The notes under the pieces were generated by a model. The model saw only the letters and a list, made by a program, of their open reading frames with translations. It did not search any database and had not been told where the DNA came from. The translations under genes and the position numbers were made by a program. Below, piece by piece: positions 31,723-40,929 of a stretch of 55,214 nt of DNA (position 1 is the first letter of the stretch; every line of letters begins with the position of its first letter). The stretch lies in NCBI GenBank assembly GCA_017435045.1, contig JAFSFT010000027.1:1-55214 (forward strand), in the 5' to 3' direction. Source of the DNA: Oscillospiraceae bacterium. GTDB lineage: Bacteria > Bacillota > Clostridia > Oscillospirales > Ruminococcaceae.

Positions 31723-32679
31723 CTATAACTGTGGTCTTATATCCTTGCCTGCAAACACAAGGGTGTCGCAGCTGCCCATAAGACGTGATGTTATTTTTTC
31801 GCCGTACTTTCTCAGGAATTCCTTTTCGTGGATGATGTTGGAGGTGTATATGCAAGGAGAATTGTTTATCATCCTTGTGTTGATTATGTTGTACAGTATG
31901 GACTGTCCGTAAAAGGTCAGATACTCTGTGCCAAGGTCATCCAGTATAAACAGGTCACAGTTGATAATGTCATTCAGAATATGGTGGGCATTGTGCTTGT
32001 TCTGCTCAATCTGCTCAAAAAGGCTCTGGCTGCTGGCGTACATAACCACAAAGCCTTTTTTTAGGCATTCGTCTGCAATTGCACAGGACAGATGTGTTTT
32101 GCCAAGCCCGGAGGAACCAAGCATAAGCACGCTTTTACGGCTGCGGGAAAATTTTTCGGCATACTTTTTGCAGTAGTTCAGTATGTTGCCCATAATTTCA
32201 CGCGGGTTGTCACCGTATTCATCTGTCTTGTCAGAATAGTATTCAAGGGAAAAATCGTCAAAGGTTGTCTTTGGTGCAGGGGAAAGTGCAGTAAGAGAGT
32301 TCTGTCGCTGCTTTATAATCTCCTGTCTGAGACAGGTACATATTCTGCCGTTTACAAAGCCCTTGTCCTCGCATTCGCGGCAGGTGTAAATCGGTTCCAG
32401 ATAGTCTGCGGCAAAACCGTTTTCCACCAGCATATCCTGCTGCTTTTGTTTAAGCATAGCCATCTCTGCCTTTATCTCTGCTGCCTTGTCTGCATTTTTT
32501 GCAAGGGTTGCCATTGTGTACTTTGCCCCAAGGCTGGTTATCTCGTAACCCATTTCCTCAATCTGCGGCACAAGGTCAAAAACCTCTTTCTGGCGGTGTA
32601 TAAGTGTGGCACTGTTACGCTGTCTGCGGCGTGCAAGTGTATCGTTGGCAAGGGATATATTTTCGGTATTTACTGCCAT
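31723..32679 (-). CDS. DnaC/DnaI-type helicase loader ATPase
   Basis: 318 residues. An N-terminal coiled coil and a four-cysteine zinc motif (CREC...CTC, about residues 99-115) precede the AAA+ domain with Walker A GSSGLGKTH, Walker B LFILDDLG and sensor region YTSNI. It loads the replicative helicase. It follows the DnaD gene by 12 bp, the usual primosome pairing in Firmicutes. Confidence 0.92.
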   Translation of the reverse strand: MAVNTENISLANDTLARRRQRNSATLIHRQKEVFDLVPQIEEMGYEITSLGAKYTMATLAKNADKAAEIKAEMAMLKQKQQDMLVENGFAADYLEPIYTCRECEDKGFVNGRICTCLRQEIIKQRQNSLTALSPAPKTTFDDFSLEYYSDKTDEYGDNPREIMGNILNYCKKYAEKFSRSRKSVLMLGSSGLGKTHLSCAIADECLKKGFVVMYASSQSLFEQIEQNKHNAHHILNDIINCDLFILDDLGTEYLTFYGQSILYNIINTRMINNSPCIYTSNIIHEKEFLRKYGEKITSRLMGSCDTLVFAGKDIRPQL

Positions 32680-32691
32680 AATATTCTCCGT

Positions 32692-33576
32692 TTAATCGTC
32701 GATTGTTGGTATGTTCTTTCTCGCTCTGGCTACAAAGTCGTCCTGAGAATCTATATTGCGTCTGCTCTGGGTGATGTGTGTAATTTCGTCTGCAAGGTCC
32801 TTTGGTGTTTTGTAACCTTTGCGGCTCCAGCTTTTCAGCATACCGTCGCAGTATTTTATATCTGCTTTTTCGCCTGCACGCTCAAAGCTTTCTTCAATCA
32901 TCTCAAAGCTCATATTGTATTTTTCTTTCCAGCGGTCGATAACTGTTTTTTCGCTGGTGGTCAGCTTATCGGGGCTTATGGTAAAAATTTCGCCTACCTT
33001 TGCATAAACCTTTTCTCGCTCTGCCAGCAGAGCAAGGAAAACGTCCACGTCGCTGCCGTTTGTAAATTTGTGCTTTTTCTGCCAGGAACGGATAATTTTT
33101 ATAATATACGCAGGGTTGTCCACACCTGTTCTGGTTACATTGTGCTGTGCCAGCGGCAGAATAACATCCACAGGGATGCAATCCTCAAGGTAAAGGGACA
33201 TAAACTGGTTTGTATGCCTTTCGCTGAGGGAGGAACCAAAGATAAGCTGCAGATTTTTGCTGAGTGCCTGAACACCGGGGTCGCTGCTCATTGTGGCGAC
33301 AACCTCGCTGGTTATGGCAGGTTTTCTGCGGTGTTTTCTTTCGCTTTCTTCCTGACAGTACATCAGCCCCTTGTCTGTCCAGTAAAGCATGGAGGAAACC
33401 GCAGCGGAATGGCTGATATCAAGGTCGGCGGATATTTTAAGAGGGTCACAGCAGCCTGTCTTTATAATGTACAGGATAACCTTAAGGTCGTTGCTGCGGG
33501 CATCTGTAAGACAATCAAAAACCACCGATGGTACAAATGTACCCTTCAGCTCTGACTTTAAATATGTGAACTGCAA
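32692..33576 (-). CDS. DnaD-domain primosome protein
   Basis: 294 residues starting with TTG 33574-33576 after GAGGGGG. The N-terminal winged-helix region (NDLKVILYIIKTG, ISADLDISHSAAVSSMLYWTDKGLM) is followed by two DnaD-type domains (about 130-270: FMSLYLEDCIPVDVILPLAQHN, NPAYIIKIIRSW, and the second ending MIEESFERAGEKADIKYCDGMLKSW). It helps open DNA and recruit the loader encoded next. First gene of the operon. Confidence 0.9.
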   Translation of the reverse strand: MQFTYLKSELKGTFVPSVVFDCLTDARSNDLKVILYIIKTGCCDPLKISADLDISHSAAVSSMLYWTDKGLMYCQEESERKHRRKPAITSEVVATMSSDPGVQALSKNLQLIFGSSLSERHTNQFMSLYLEDCIPVDVILPLAQHNVTRTGVDNPAYIIKIIRSWQKKHKFTNGSDVDVFLALLAEREKVYAKVGEIFTISPDKLTTSEKTVIDRWKEKYNMSFEMIEESFERAGEKADIKYCDGMLKSWSRKGYKTPKDLADEITHITQSRRNIDSQDDFVARARKNIPTIDD

Positions 33577-33720
33577 AAAAACGCCCCCTCTGATAATGTG
33601 GTACTAAATATTTTATATGTTTTTGGGATAAGTGTCAATTGTGATAAAGTTGCATTTGCTGTTGATTTTTACTTTTGTTTTTGATAATATATGTACATTA
33701 AAATAATGGGGGATTATGTA

Positions 33721-33969
33721 ATGGAATATACAAGAAAAAACAAAGGCGTTTGCTCTGCAAGCACAAGGGTTGTTATCGAAGACGGCATCGTTAAGGATGT
33801 GGAAATGCTGGGCGGCTGCAACGGCAACATCAAAGGTGTTATCGCACTTGTAAAAGGTATGAAGGCAGAAGAAGCTATCGAAAGACTCAGCGGCATCAGA
33901 TGCGGCTTTAAAACAACAAGCTGTCCTGACCAGCTTGCAATCACACTTAAAGAAGCACTTGGTCAGTAA
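33721..33969 (+). CDS. TSCPD-domain protein
   Basis: 82 residues from ATG 33721 (GGGGG upstream). The short family named for its C-terminal motif is seen here as TTSCPDQLA, with a second GGCNGNIKG motif and Cys at 10, 31 and 60 or so. It is known as a small stand-alone version of the tail of class II ribonucleotide reductases, likely metal-binding. Function unknown. It uses well-biased codons. Confidence 0.87.
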   Translation: MEYTRKNKGVCSASTRVVIEDGIVKDVEMLGGCNGNIKGVIALVKGMKAEEAIERLSGIRCGFKTTSCPDQLAITLKEALGQ

Positions 33970-34125
33970 TCTGATAAACAGGCACGTCAGTTTTGGGGGT
34001 ATGCCAATGCTTTTTGGCAGCTTATCCACCGAAACTGTAATGCAGAAACTGCGTTTGTCTTTGCGGAATACCCTTTGAGGACAAGCGGTTTTCTGCAATA
34101 TTCACAACTGAAAAAATTACCATAA

Positions 34126-34156
34126 ATAAGCCGGTATCTGCCGGCTTATTTTTTTT
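34126..34156 (+). terminator. Terminator of the TSCPD gene
   Basis: ATAAGCCGG-TATCTG-CCGGCTTAT with T8. The stretch 33970-34125 holds nothing I can support. Confidence 0.9.
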
Positions 34157-34218
34157 GTATTGCAGCATAATCTTTATAGGCACCTTTGTGTGCCTTATTA
34201 AGCTGCAAGGAAGTAATT

Positions 34219-36465
34219 ATGTACAGATTTAAAAATTTTCAGGAAAGTGCCAACCGCAGTGTCAGTGCAGGAATAGATATTGCCGAAAAGATGGGACATA
34301 TAACAGTGGGCACTGAGCATATTCTGCTGGGTATCCTTTCGCAGGGAAAAAACGATGCCAACGACCTGCTGGAAAAAGAAGGGGTATCCTTTGCCATAAT
34401 CAACAAGGCGGTGGCAGCAGTTATGGGCACAGGCCCTCACAGCACCTTAAGCCACGAGGATTTGTCCATAAATGCGGTTATGGTGCTTAAAAATGCAAAT
34501 CTTATAGCACAGTCAAACCTTAAGTGGTCGGTGGATGTAAACGAAATTCTGCTTGCCGTTATGAAAAACGAAAACTGTATGGCAAGGCAGATTTTATCCA
34601 TATATATAAAGGACGAGGCTGCGTTTACCGCAGAGCTGCAGAAAATCTGCCGCAAGTTCGGCACACTGCAGTTTCAGAACAGTGAAAAGAAGGAAGAACC
34701 GAAAAAAGAGTTAAAAAACCTTGAAAAGTATGCCAAAAACCTTATAAAGCAGGCACAGTTAAAGGAGTTTGACCCCTGCCTTGAACGGGATGGGGAAATA
34801 AGCCGCATCATCGAGGTGCTTATGCGCCGCCAGAAAAACAATCCCTGCATTGTGGGGCCTGCAGGGGTGGGTAAAACCGCTATTGTGGAAGGTGTGGCAA
34901 ATATGATTGCCAACAAGACCGCCCCAAAAGAAATATGGAACAAGGTTATCTACTCGCTGGATATAACCCAGCTTATTGCAGGTACAAAATACCGCGGTGA
35001 TTTTGAGGACAGGCTTAAAAATATAATCGAGGAGGTATCGGGAGACAGGGATATAATTCTGTTTATAGACGAGATACACATAATCGCCACAGCAGGTGCT
35101 GCTGAAGGTGCCATAGATGCTGCCAGCATCTTGAAACCTGCCCTTGCCAGGGGAAAGGTGCAGGTGATAGGTGCCACAACCCAGGACGAATACCGCAGGA
35201 TTATCGAAAAGGACTCCGCCCTTGAACGCCGTTTTTCCAAGGTATCGGTAACCGAGCCTGACACCGACACAGCCATCAAAATTCTGTCGGGCATAAAGGA
35301 ACGGTACGAGGAGCATCACAGCATAAAAATTGAAAGCGAGGCGGTTACTGCGGCGGTAAAGCTGTCCCAAAGGTATATTCAGGGGCGTTTTCTGCCCGAC
35401 AAGGCGGTGGACCTGTTGGATGAAAGCTGTGCAAGGGCAAAATTGCTTGAAAGGGAACTGCTTACTGCAGATGTGGTGGAAAAGGTGGTAAGCGACCAGA
35501 CAAAAATTCCCGTAGAGCAGCTGACAGAGCAGGAAAAGGACAACTTTGCAAATCTGGAGCAGCGGCTTAAAAGCAGCATAATCGGGCAGGAAAAAGCGGT
35601 AAAGGCGGTTGCCGATGCCATGAAAAAATGGCGTGTGGGCCTTACCGACAGCAACAGGCCCATTGCGTCCTTTCTATTTCTCGGTCCTACCGGTGTGGGC
35701 AAAACACAGACCTGCAAGGTGTTAAGCCACTGTATATACGGGGACGAAAAAGCAATTGTCCGTATAGACTGTTCCGAATACGGCGAAAAGAACGATGTAA
35801 ACAAGCTTATCGGTTCACCTCCCGGCTATGTGGGTTACGAGGACGGCGGCAAGTTTGAAAAGGAGCTGCTGCCCCGACCCTACAGCGTGGTGTTGTTTGA
35901 CGAGATTGAAAAGGCACATCCTGACCTGTGCAATCTGCTGCTGCAGATACTGGATGACGGCTATGTTACAACCTCTGGCGGCAAAAGCATAAGTTTTAAA
36001 AACGCAATAATAATTATGACCAGCAACGTGGGAGCAAGGGGGACAGAGTCTGTTTCCTGCGAGGTTGGTTTTTCCCGCAGAAAGCTTACAAGGGAGGAAC
36101 AGACAAAAAAACGTATATTAAACGAGCTTAAATCTAAATTTTCTCCTGAATTTATCGGCAGAATTGACGAAATTATAACCTTTGACAGTCTTTCACCGCA
36201 GAATGTGGAACAGATTGCCTCCCTTATGGTGGAACAGCTTAAGGAACGGCTGAGCAATCTGCACATAAAGCTGGATTGCAGTACTGACCTGCTTAAACAT
36301 ATATCCCACAGGGGATACAGCCCAAGCTACGGGGCACGGCCGCTGCGCAGGGAAATAAGTGATACAATAGAAAATTTCTTGTCACAGGGCATATTTGATG
36401 GTAAAATAAAAGCTGATGACACAATCTATCTGGATATAGAAGACGGACAGGTAGTTATGAAATAA
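34219..36465 (+). CDS. ClpA/ClpC-type AAA+ unfoldase without M domain
   Basis: 748 residues from ATG 34219 (AAGGAAG site). Double Clp_N (1-150), first AAA+ (Walker [10 protein letters not shown], sensor [10 protein letters not shown]) and second AAA+ ([19 protein letters not shown]). The ClpC-type coiled-coil M domain is missing; D1 runs almost directly into [13 protein letters not shown], as in ClpA. The VGF tripeptide (EVGFSRRK) keeps the ClpP-docking loop, so it should feed ClpP. Adaptor dependence of ClpC relies on the M domain, so this form is expected to be regulated otherwise. Confidence 0.9.
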   Translation: MYRFKNFQESANRSVSAGIDIAEKMGHITVGTEHILLGILSQGKNDANDLLEKEGVSFAIINKAVAAVMGTGPHSTLSHEDLSINAVMVLKNANLIAQSNLKWSVDVNEILLAVMKNENCMARQILSIYIKDEAAFTAELQKICRKFGTLQFQNSEKKEEPKKELKNLEKYAKNLIKQAQLKEFDPCLERDGEISRIIEVLMRRQKNNPCIVGPAGVGKTAIVEGVANMIANKTAPKEIWNKVIYSLDITQLIAGTKYRGDFEDRLKNIIEEVSGDRDIILFIDEIHIIATAGAAEGAIDAASILKPALARGKVQVIGATTQDEYRRIIEKDSALERRFSKVSVTEPDTDTAIKILSGIKERYEEHHSIKIESEAVTAAVKLSQRYIQGRFLPDKAVDLLDESCARAKLLERELLTADVVEKVVSDQTKIPVEQLTEQEKDNFANLEQRLKSSIIGQEKAVKAVADAMKKWRVGLTDSNRPIASFLFLGPTGVGKTQTCKVLSHCIYGDEKAIVRIDCSEYGEKNDVNKLIGSPPGYVGYEDGGKFEKELLPRPYSVVLFDEIEKAHPDLCNLLLQILDDGYVTTSGGKSISFKNAIIIMTSNVGARGTESVSCEVGFSRRKLTREEQTKKRILNELKSKFSPEFIGRIDEIITFDSLSPQNVEQIASLMVEQLKERLSNLHIKLDCSTDLLKHISHRGYSPSYGARPLRREISDTIENFLSQGIFDGKIKADDTIYLDIEDGQVVMK

Positions 36466-36484
36466 TATAAAGCGAGGTTTTACT

Positions 36485-36850
36485 ATGAGAACTTTAACAA
36501 AATCCTATGTTGTAACAGAAGATATGACAGCTTCAAAATTTGCAAGCGGCACACTGGATGTTTTTGGCACACCTGCACTTATCGGATGCATGGAAGACAC
36601 AGCAAAAACACTTATGGACGCAGACCTTAAAGAGGGCGAAAGCAGCGTTGGCACAAAGGTTGGCACAACACACCTCAAGGCAACAAAGGTTGGCGCAACT
36701 GTTACTGTTGAAGCTACTCTTGTAAAACAGGAAGGCAGAATGTATGACTTTGTTATCAAAGCATACGAAGAAGGCGTGCTTATCGGCGAAGGCGAACACA
36801 CAAGAGCAGTTATCAATGTGGAACGCTTCCTTGCCAAACTGAACAAATAA
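36485..36850 (+). CDS. Hotdog-fold thioesterase, FlK-like
   Basis: 121 residues. The region VFGTPALIGCMEDTA and GTTHLKATKVGATVTVEATL match fluoroacetyl-CoA-type small thioesterases, with His in GTTHLK a likely catalytic residue. It would cleave a small acyl-CoA. It sits 19 bp after the Clp gene and just before sortase B; no pathway link is visible. Confidence 0.85.
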   Translation: MRTLTKSYVVTEDMTASKFASGTLDVFGTPALIGCMEDTAKTLMDADLKEGESSVGTKVGTTHLKATKVGATVTVEATLVKQEGRMYDFVIKAYEEGVLIGEGEHTRAVINVERFLAKLNK

Positions 36851-36851
36851 T

Positions 36852-37628
36852 ATGGGCAATAAAAAAGCAAATAGAAAAACAAACGCACTGCTTAACATTC
36901 TTCTTGTGGCGGCACTGGCAGTGTTTGCTTTTTCTGCCTGGAAATTTTTTGGCGAAATAAATCAGAAGCAGAAAGAGCAGGATGCCTTTGAAAATCTGGC
37001 ACAGCAGGTAACTGTGGAACAGACAGAGTTTGAAGATGTGGACATAGAACAGCTCAAGCTGGAACGCTATGCGCAGCTTAAAGAAAAAAATCCTCATTTT
37101 GCAGGCTGGATAAGGATAGAGGGCACAAAGCTGGACTACCCTGTGGTGCACACCCCCGACGAGCCGGAGTACTACCTGCGCCGTGCATTTGACGGCAGCT
37201 ATGCGGTAAGCGGCACACCTTTTGTGGGCGAGGGCAGCACTGTGGACAGCACCAATGTGCTTATCTATGGTCACCGTATGAACAACGACACAATGTTTAC
37301 GGCACTGCTGGACTATGCGGAAAAATCTTTCTGGGAGAAACACAGGGAGATTCAGTTTGACACCACAGAACGTCTGGGTATCTACGAAATTGTATCGGCA
37401 TTTTATATAGATATCCCTCTGGCGGATGACGAAGATGCCTTTCACTGGTACCGTTACGGCGGCGATATTGCAGGCGAAGACTTTGAATATTACGCACAGC
37501 AGGTAAAGGCACACGCATACTACGACACAGGCATCGAAATTGCCGAAGGCGACAGACTGCTTACCCTTACAACCTGTGCCTATGACAGCGATGCACGCAG
37601 ATTTGTGGTTGTGGCAAGGCTTAAATAA
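36852..37628 (+). CDS. Class B sortase
   Basis: 258 residues: one N-terminal membrane anchor (LLNILLVAALAVFAFSAWKFF) and a sortase B core (FAGWIRIEGTKLDYPVVHT). The catalytic trio is His in IYGHRM, Cys in TLTTCAY and Arg in DARRFVVVARL. It links proteins with NPxTN-like or related signals to the wall. No candidate substrate is seen in the window. It starts one base past the thioesterase stop. Confidence 0.93.
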   Translation: MGNKKANRKTNALLNILLVAALAVFAFSAWKFFGEINQKQKEQDAFENLAQQVTVEQTEFEDVDIEQLKLERYAQLKEKNPHFAGWIRIEGTKLDYPVVHTPDEPEYYLRRAFDGSYAVSGTPFVGEGSTVDSTNVLIYGHRMNNDTMFTALLDYAEKSFWEKHREIQFDTTERLGIYEIVSAFYIDIPLADDEDAFHWYRYGGDIAGEDFEYYAQQVKAHAYYDTGIEIAEGDRLLTLTTCAYDSDARRFVVVARLK

Positions 37629-37647
37629 CAGAAACGGAATTTATTAT

Positions 37648-38451
37648 ATGAAACTTACTGTGCTGGTGGACAACAACACCTATATCGACCAATACTATTT
37701 TGGCGAGCCCGCCCTCTGTTTTTACATTGAAAACGGGGATAAAACAGTTCTTCTGGACACGGGCTACAGCGATATATTTATCAAAAATGCAGCCGCGCTT
37801 GGCAAAAACCTGGCAGAAGCAGATTACATTGTCTTTTCTCACGGACACGACGACCACACAAAAGGTCTGAAGTACCTTGAAAAAGCCCAGGTACCAAAGG
37901 CAGAGGTGGTTGCACATCCCGAATGTTTTGTGCCAAAATATGTGGGAGACCTTTTTGTGGGCTCGCCTTACAGCAAGGAACAGATTGCGGAAAAATTCGG
38001 CTGCAATGCAACAGCACAGCCTTTGCAACTGGGCGAAAATCTGTGGTATCTCGGGCATATCCCAAGGGTATTTGACCACGAAATTTCCTCCATTGGTTAC
38101 AAGGAGAAAGACGGTGTGCGTGCAGATGACTATCTGGATGACGACACAGCACTGGTATACAAAAGCAAAAAAGGTCTGTTTATAATAACAGGCTGTTCCC
38201 ACAGCGGCATATGCAACATCTGCGAATATGCCAAAAGTGTGTGCGGTGAGCAAAAGATATACGGTATAATCGGCGGATTCCATCTGTTTGAGGACGATGA
38301 AAAACTGGCAAAAACGGTGGATTATTTTGTGGCAAACAAAATAGAAAAGCTGTATCCATGCCACTGTGTTTCCCTTAAGGCAAAGCACAGGATGATGGAA
38401 AAGCTGGATGTTACCGAGGTTGGCGTAGGACTTTCTGTAGAAATTGAATAA
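37648..38451 (+). CDS. Metallo-beta-lactamase-fold protein (COG1237-like)
   Basis: 267 residues from ATG 37648. Metal motif SHGHDDHTKGL, LLDTGYS before it, GCSHSGICNI and a late HCV histidine complete a two-metal site. It resembles the dihydropterin/RFAP-type group within MBL hydrolases. The substrate is unknown. It closes the Clp-thioesterase-sortase-MBL cluster. Confidence 0.85.
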   Translation: MKLTVLVDNNTYIDQYYFGEPALCFYIENGDKTVLLDTGYSDIFIKNAAALGKNLAEADYIVFSHGHDDHTKGLKYLEKAQVPKAEVVAHPECFVPKYVGDLFVGSPYSKEQIAEKFGCNATAQPLQLGENLWYLGHIPRVFDHEISSIGYKEKDGVRADDYLDDDTALVYKSKKGLFIITGCSHSGICNICEYAKSVCGEQKIYGIIGGFHLFEDDEKLAKTVDYFVANKIEKLYPCHCVSLKAKHRMMEKLDVTEVGVGLSVEIE

Positions 38452-38458
38452 AAATATA

Positions 38459-38510
38459 AGCAGACTGTAAGGTGTTGCAATAAAGCAATACACGGTCTGC
38501 TTTTTATTTT
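38459..38510 (+). terminator. Terminator of the MBL gene
   Basis: Imperfect hairpin AGCAGAC...GTCTGCT with T5ATTTT. Confidence 0.75.
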
Positions 38511-38567
38511 TAGAACAGGAACAGAGATTGCATGCAAAATATGTCTGTATACAGTTTTGTGTAAGGC

Positions 38568-38600
38568 AAAAGGGACTGTACCAGCGATACAGTCCCTTTT
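38568..38600 (-). terminator. Terminator of the symporter gene
   Basis: AAAAGGGACTGTA with its perfect complement; TTTT at the 3' side on both strands, 65 bp past the symporter stop. Confidence 0.8.
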
Positions 38601-38665
38601 GCACAAGGTTAGATTAATTTATGTATGAAGAATGATATGCAGAAAAATTATATCAGATAAGCTTT

Positions 38666-40009
38666 TTAGTCTTTCTCCTTGCTGATAGTTGCAACAACCT
38701 TGCTCAATGCCAGCAGGGCAAGCAGGTTTGGAAGAACCATAAGACCGTTGAACATATCGGTCATGTTCCATACAAGGTCAACTTTAAGGCAGGAGCCTAC
38801 GGCGATAAGCACACAAACGATAACGGAATAAAGTTTTACCCATTTTTCGCCAAGAAGGCTCTTTACGTTTGTTTCGCCAAAGAAGTACCAGCCAATGATT
38901 GTGGAGAATGCAAAGAACAGCATACAGATTGCAATAAAGATGTTGCCGAAGCTGCCGAATACGGAGCAGAAAGCACTCTGTGCAAGTTCAGCACCTGTAA
39001 GGCCGGAGTTCCATACACCTGTGGAGATGATAACAAGGGCTGTAAGTGTAAGGATGATGAAAGTGTCGATAAACACACCGATCATAGCAACAACGCCCTG
39101 ATCTGCAGGGTGGTCAACCTTTGCAATAGCGTGTGCATGTGGTGTGGAACCCATACCTGCTTCGTTGGAGAAAAGACCTCTTGCAACGCCGAAACGGATA
39201 GCGGATTTAACTGTAACACCTGCGATACCGCCTGCAACGGACTGTGGAGCAAATGCCATTGTGAAGATAAGACGGAAGCTTTCGATGATAGCATCGTGAC
39301 AGCAGATAACCACAACGGAACAGCCAACGATGTAGAGCAAAGCCATAACAGGAACGATTTTTTCTGTCATAGCAGCAATTCTTGCACGGCCGCCCATAAA
39401 GATGAATGTGCTGAATACTGCGCAGGCGATACCAACGATAAGAGGGTTGATGCCGAAAGCGGTTTTAAAGGAAGCGCCGATAGAGTTGGACTGTACCATA
39501 TTGCCCATAAAGCCGAGGGCAAGGATAATTGCTACAGAGAAGAATACAGCAAGGAATTTGCCGAAGCCGCCTTTGAAAGCTGCTTTGATGTAAAATACAG
39601 GACCGCCGGTAACGTTGCCGTTTTCGTCAACCTGTTTGTATTTCTGTGCAAGGATTGCTTCTGCATATATTGTAGCCATACCAAAGAAAGCACTCATCCA
39701 CATCCAGAAGATAGCACCAGGGCCACCAGAAGCAATGGCAGTTGCAGCACCTGCAATGTTGCCTGTACCAACCTGTGCAGCAATAGCAGTTGTCAAAGCC
39801 TGAAAGCTGCTCATACCGCCTTTGTCGGCTTTTTCGCCGCTAAGGCTAAAGCAGGAGAATACTCGCTTTATGCCCTCGCCAAATTTGCGTATCTGCACAA
39901 ATTTAAGCCTGAATGTAAAGAATATACCTGTGCCGCAAAGAAGAAAAAGCAGGGCGTAGTCCCACAGGACGGTGTTGACGGTGTTTACAATGGTTTCGAT
40001 GATTTGCAT
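38666..40009 (-). CDS. Na+/alanine(glycine) symporter, AGCS family
   Basis: 447 residues from ATG 40007-40009 (GAGAGGT site). The motifs QVGTGNIAGAATAIASGGPGA and WMSAFFGMATIYAEAILAQKY mark the sodium:amino acid family, with about eleven membrane segments. A tandem glycine riboswitch lies in its leader, so the substrate is probably glycine (or alanine). Direction is import in the classic members, but riboswitch-activated copies may also export excess glycine. Confidence 0.94.
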   Translation of the reverse strand: MQIIETIVNTVNTVLWDYALLFLLCGTGIFFTFRLKFVQIRKFGEGIKRVFSCFSLSGEKADKGGMSSFQALTTAIAAQVGTGNIAGAATAIASGGPGAIFWMWMSAFFGMATIYAEAILAQKYKQVDENGNVTGGPVFYIKAAFKGGFGKFLAVFFSVAIILALGFMGNMVQSNSIGASFKTAFGINPLIVGIACAVFSTFIFMGGRARIAAMTEKIVPVMALLYIVGCSVVVICCHDAIIESFRLIFTMAFAPQSVAGGIAGVTVKSAIRFGVARGLFSNEAGMGSTPHAHAIAKVDHPADQGVVAMIGVFIDTFIILTLTALVIISTGVWNSGLTGAELAQSAFCSVFGSFGNIFIAICMLFFAFSTIIGWYFFGETNVKSLLGEKWVKLYSVIVCVLIAVGSCLKVDLVWNMTDMFNGLMVLPNLLALLALSKVVATISKEKD

Positions 40010-40060
40010 TTTGTTTACCTCTCGTAATAAAAAATTAAATAAATAAAATTTTACAAACGA

Positions 40061-40089
40061 AAAAAGAGCCGACCAACAAAGATCAGCTC
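40061..40089 (-). terminator. Expression-platform terminator of the glycine riboswitch
   Basis: GAGCTGATC...GGTCGGCTC with TTTTTT after it on the minus strand, between riboswitch and symporter start. Confidence 0.8.
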
Positions 40090-40178
40090 CGGAGTAACAA
40101 CAGAAAAACAATACAAATAAAATTGCATAGGCGTATGTAAAAATACATACACAGCAATAACATTTATAAAGTTGCTGG

Positions 40179-40330
40179 CTCTGTCCTTTTGCCTGAGAGA
40201 TTCAGGGCGTTGCCCCTTGCACCTTCGGCACTCACTCGCGGTGAGATTCTCCAGAGTTCCCTCGGGTTTTAGTCCTTTTTCTCCTGAGAGTGCAACTCCT
40301 TCGGCAGACATTTGCTGTCACTTTCCTAAA
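40179..40330 (-). ncRNA. Tandem glycine riboswitch
   Basis: On the minus strand two aptamers in series carry the gcvT hallmarks: TGCCGAAGG twice (about 40289-40306 and 40223-40231), CTCTCAGG twice, AAAAGGAC twice, and CTCTGGAGA between the two. The linker joins them as in other cooperative tandem forms. It should sense glycine and control the symporter. Confidence 0.94.
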
Positions 40331-40362
40331 ACTTTCAAAGGGAATATTCATTTGATGTGGAT

Positions 40363-40391
40363 ATCATAGCACTGTAAAATGTTAAAGTCAA
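40363..40391 (-). promoter_or_regulatory. Promoter of the riboswitch-symporter unit
   Basis: TTGACT, 17-nt spacer, TATGAT. Confidence 0.78.
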
Positions 40392-40530
40392 CATATTTTT
40401 GTGTTTTGCGGATGGACTTTTGTATCTTTGGCGAAAACACTCTTTGTGTCGGATAAAAAAGGCTGTTTTTGTGCAATATGACAAAAACAGAATTCTTTTT
40501 TTAAGGCAGGGTGCATATGGAAATAAAAAA

Positions 40531-40551
40531 GGGTATCCGCAAAGGATACCC
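40531..40551 (-). terminator. Terminator of the small 72-residue protein gene
   Basis: GGGTATCC-TTTGC-GGATACCC followed by TTTTTTA on the minus strand. Confidence 0.9.
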
Positions 40552-40558
40552 ATAAAAA

Positions 40559-40777
40559 TTATCTTTCTTCGATTGTGTATGTAAATTCGTATTCAGCCTG
40601 CAGAGCTTTTACCTTTTCTTCGTTATCTTCGATAAATGTTTTTGTGTAAACGGATTTGCCCTGTTTTTTGTATTCGTCCATAATTTCCTGAAGTTTAGCC
40701 CAGCATTCTTCCTGTTTTTCGTAATCTTCAGCAAACTGGATAATAAATTCTCTGTGTTTTGGAATTCTAGCTTTCAT
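40559..40777 (-). CDS. Small acidic protein of unknown function
   Basis: 72 residues, cytoplasmic, alpha-helical by pattern (FIIQFAEDYEKQEECWAKLQEIMDEYKKQ). It has its own promoter, an AGGAG ribosome site and a strong terminator, so it is a real gene. I do not recognise the family; no metal motif or membrane segment is seen. Confidence 0.8.
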   Translation of the reverse strand: MKARIPKHREFIIQFAEDYEKQEECWAKLQEIMDEYKKQGKSVYTKTFIEDNEEKVKALQAEYEFTYTIEER

Positions 40778-40819
40778 TTTTTAAGTCTCCTAATCTGAAA
40801 ATAATATTTCCTTAGCTGT

Positions 40820-40848
40820 ATTGTAAACGCAAATATTTTTTTAGTCAA
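40820..40848 (-). promoter_or_regulatory. Promoter of the small 72-residue gene
   Basis: TTGACT, 17-nt spacer, TACAAT. Just to the right, TTGATT-17-TAATAT (40857-40885, plus strand) can drive the aminopeptidase gene divergently. Confidence 0.75.
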
Positions 40849-40929
40849 CGATTTTTTTGATTTTATGCCGTATATGTGATAATATTAGCTACAGTGAGAA
40901 TACTACTTACAAAAAGCGAGGTAATATAT

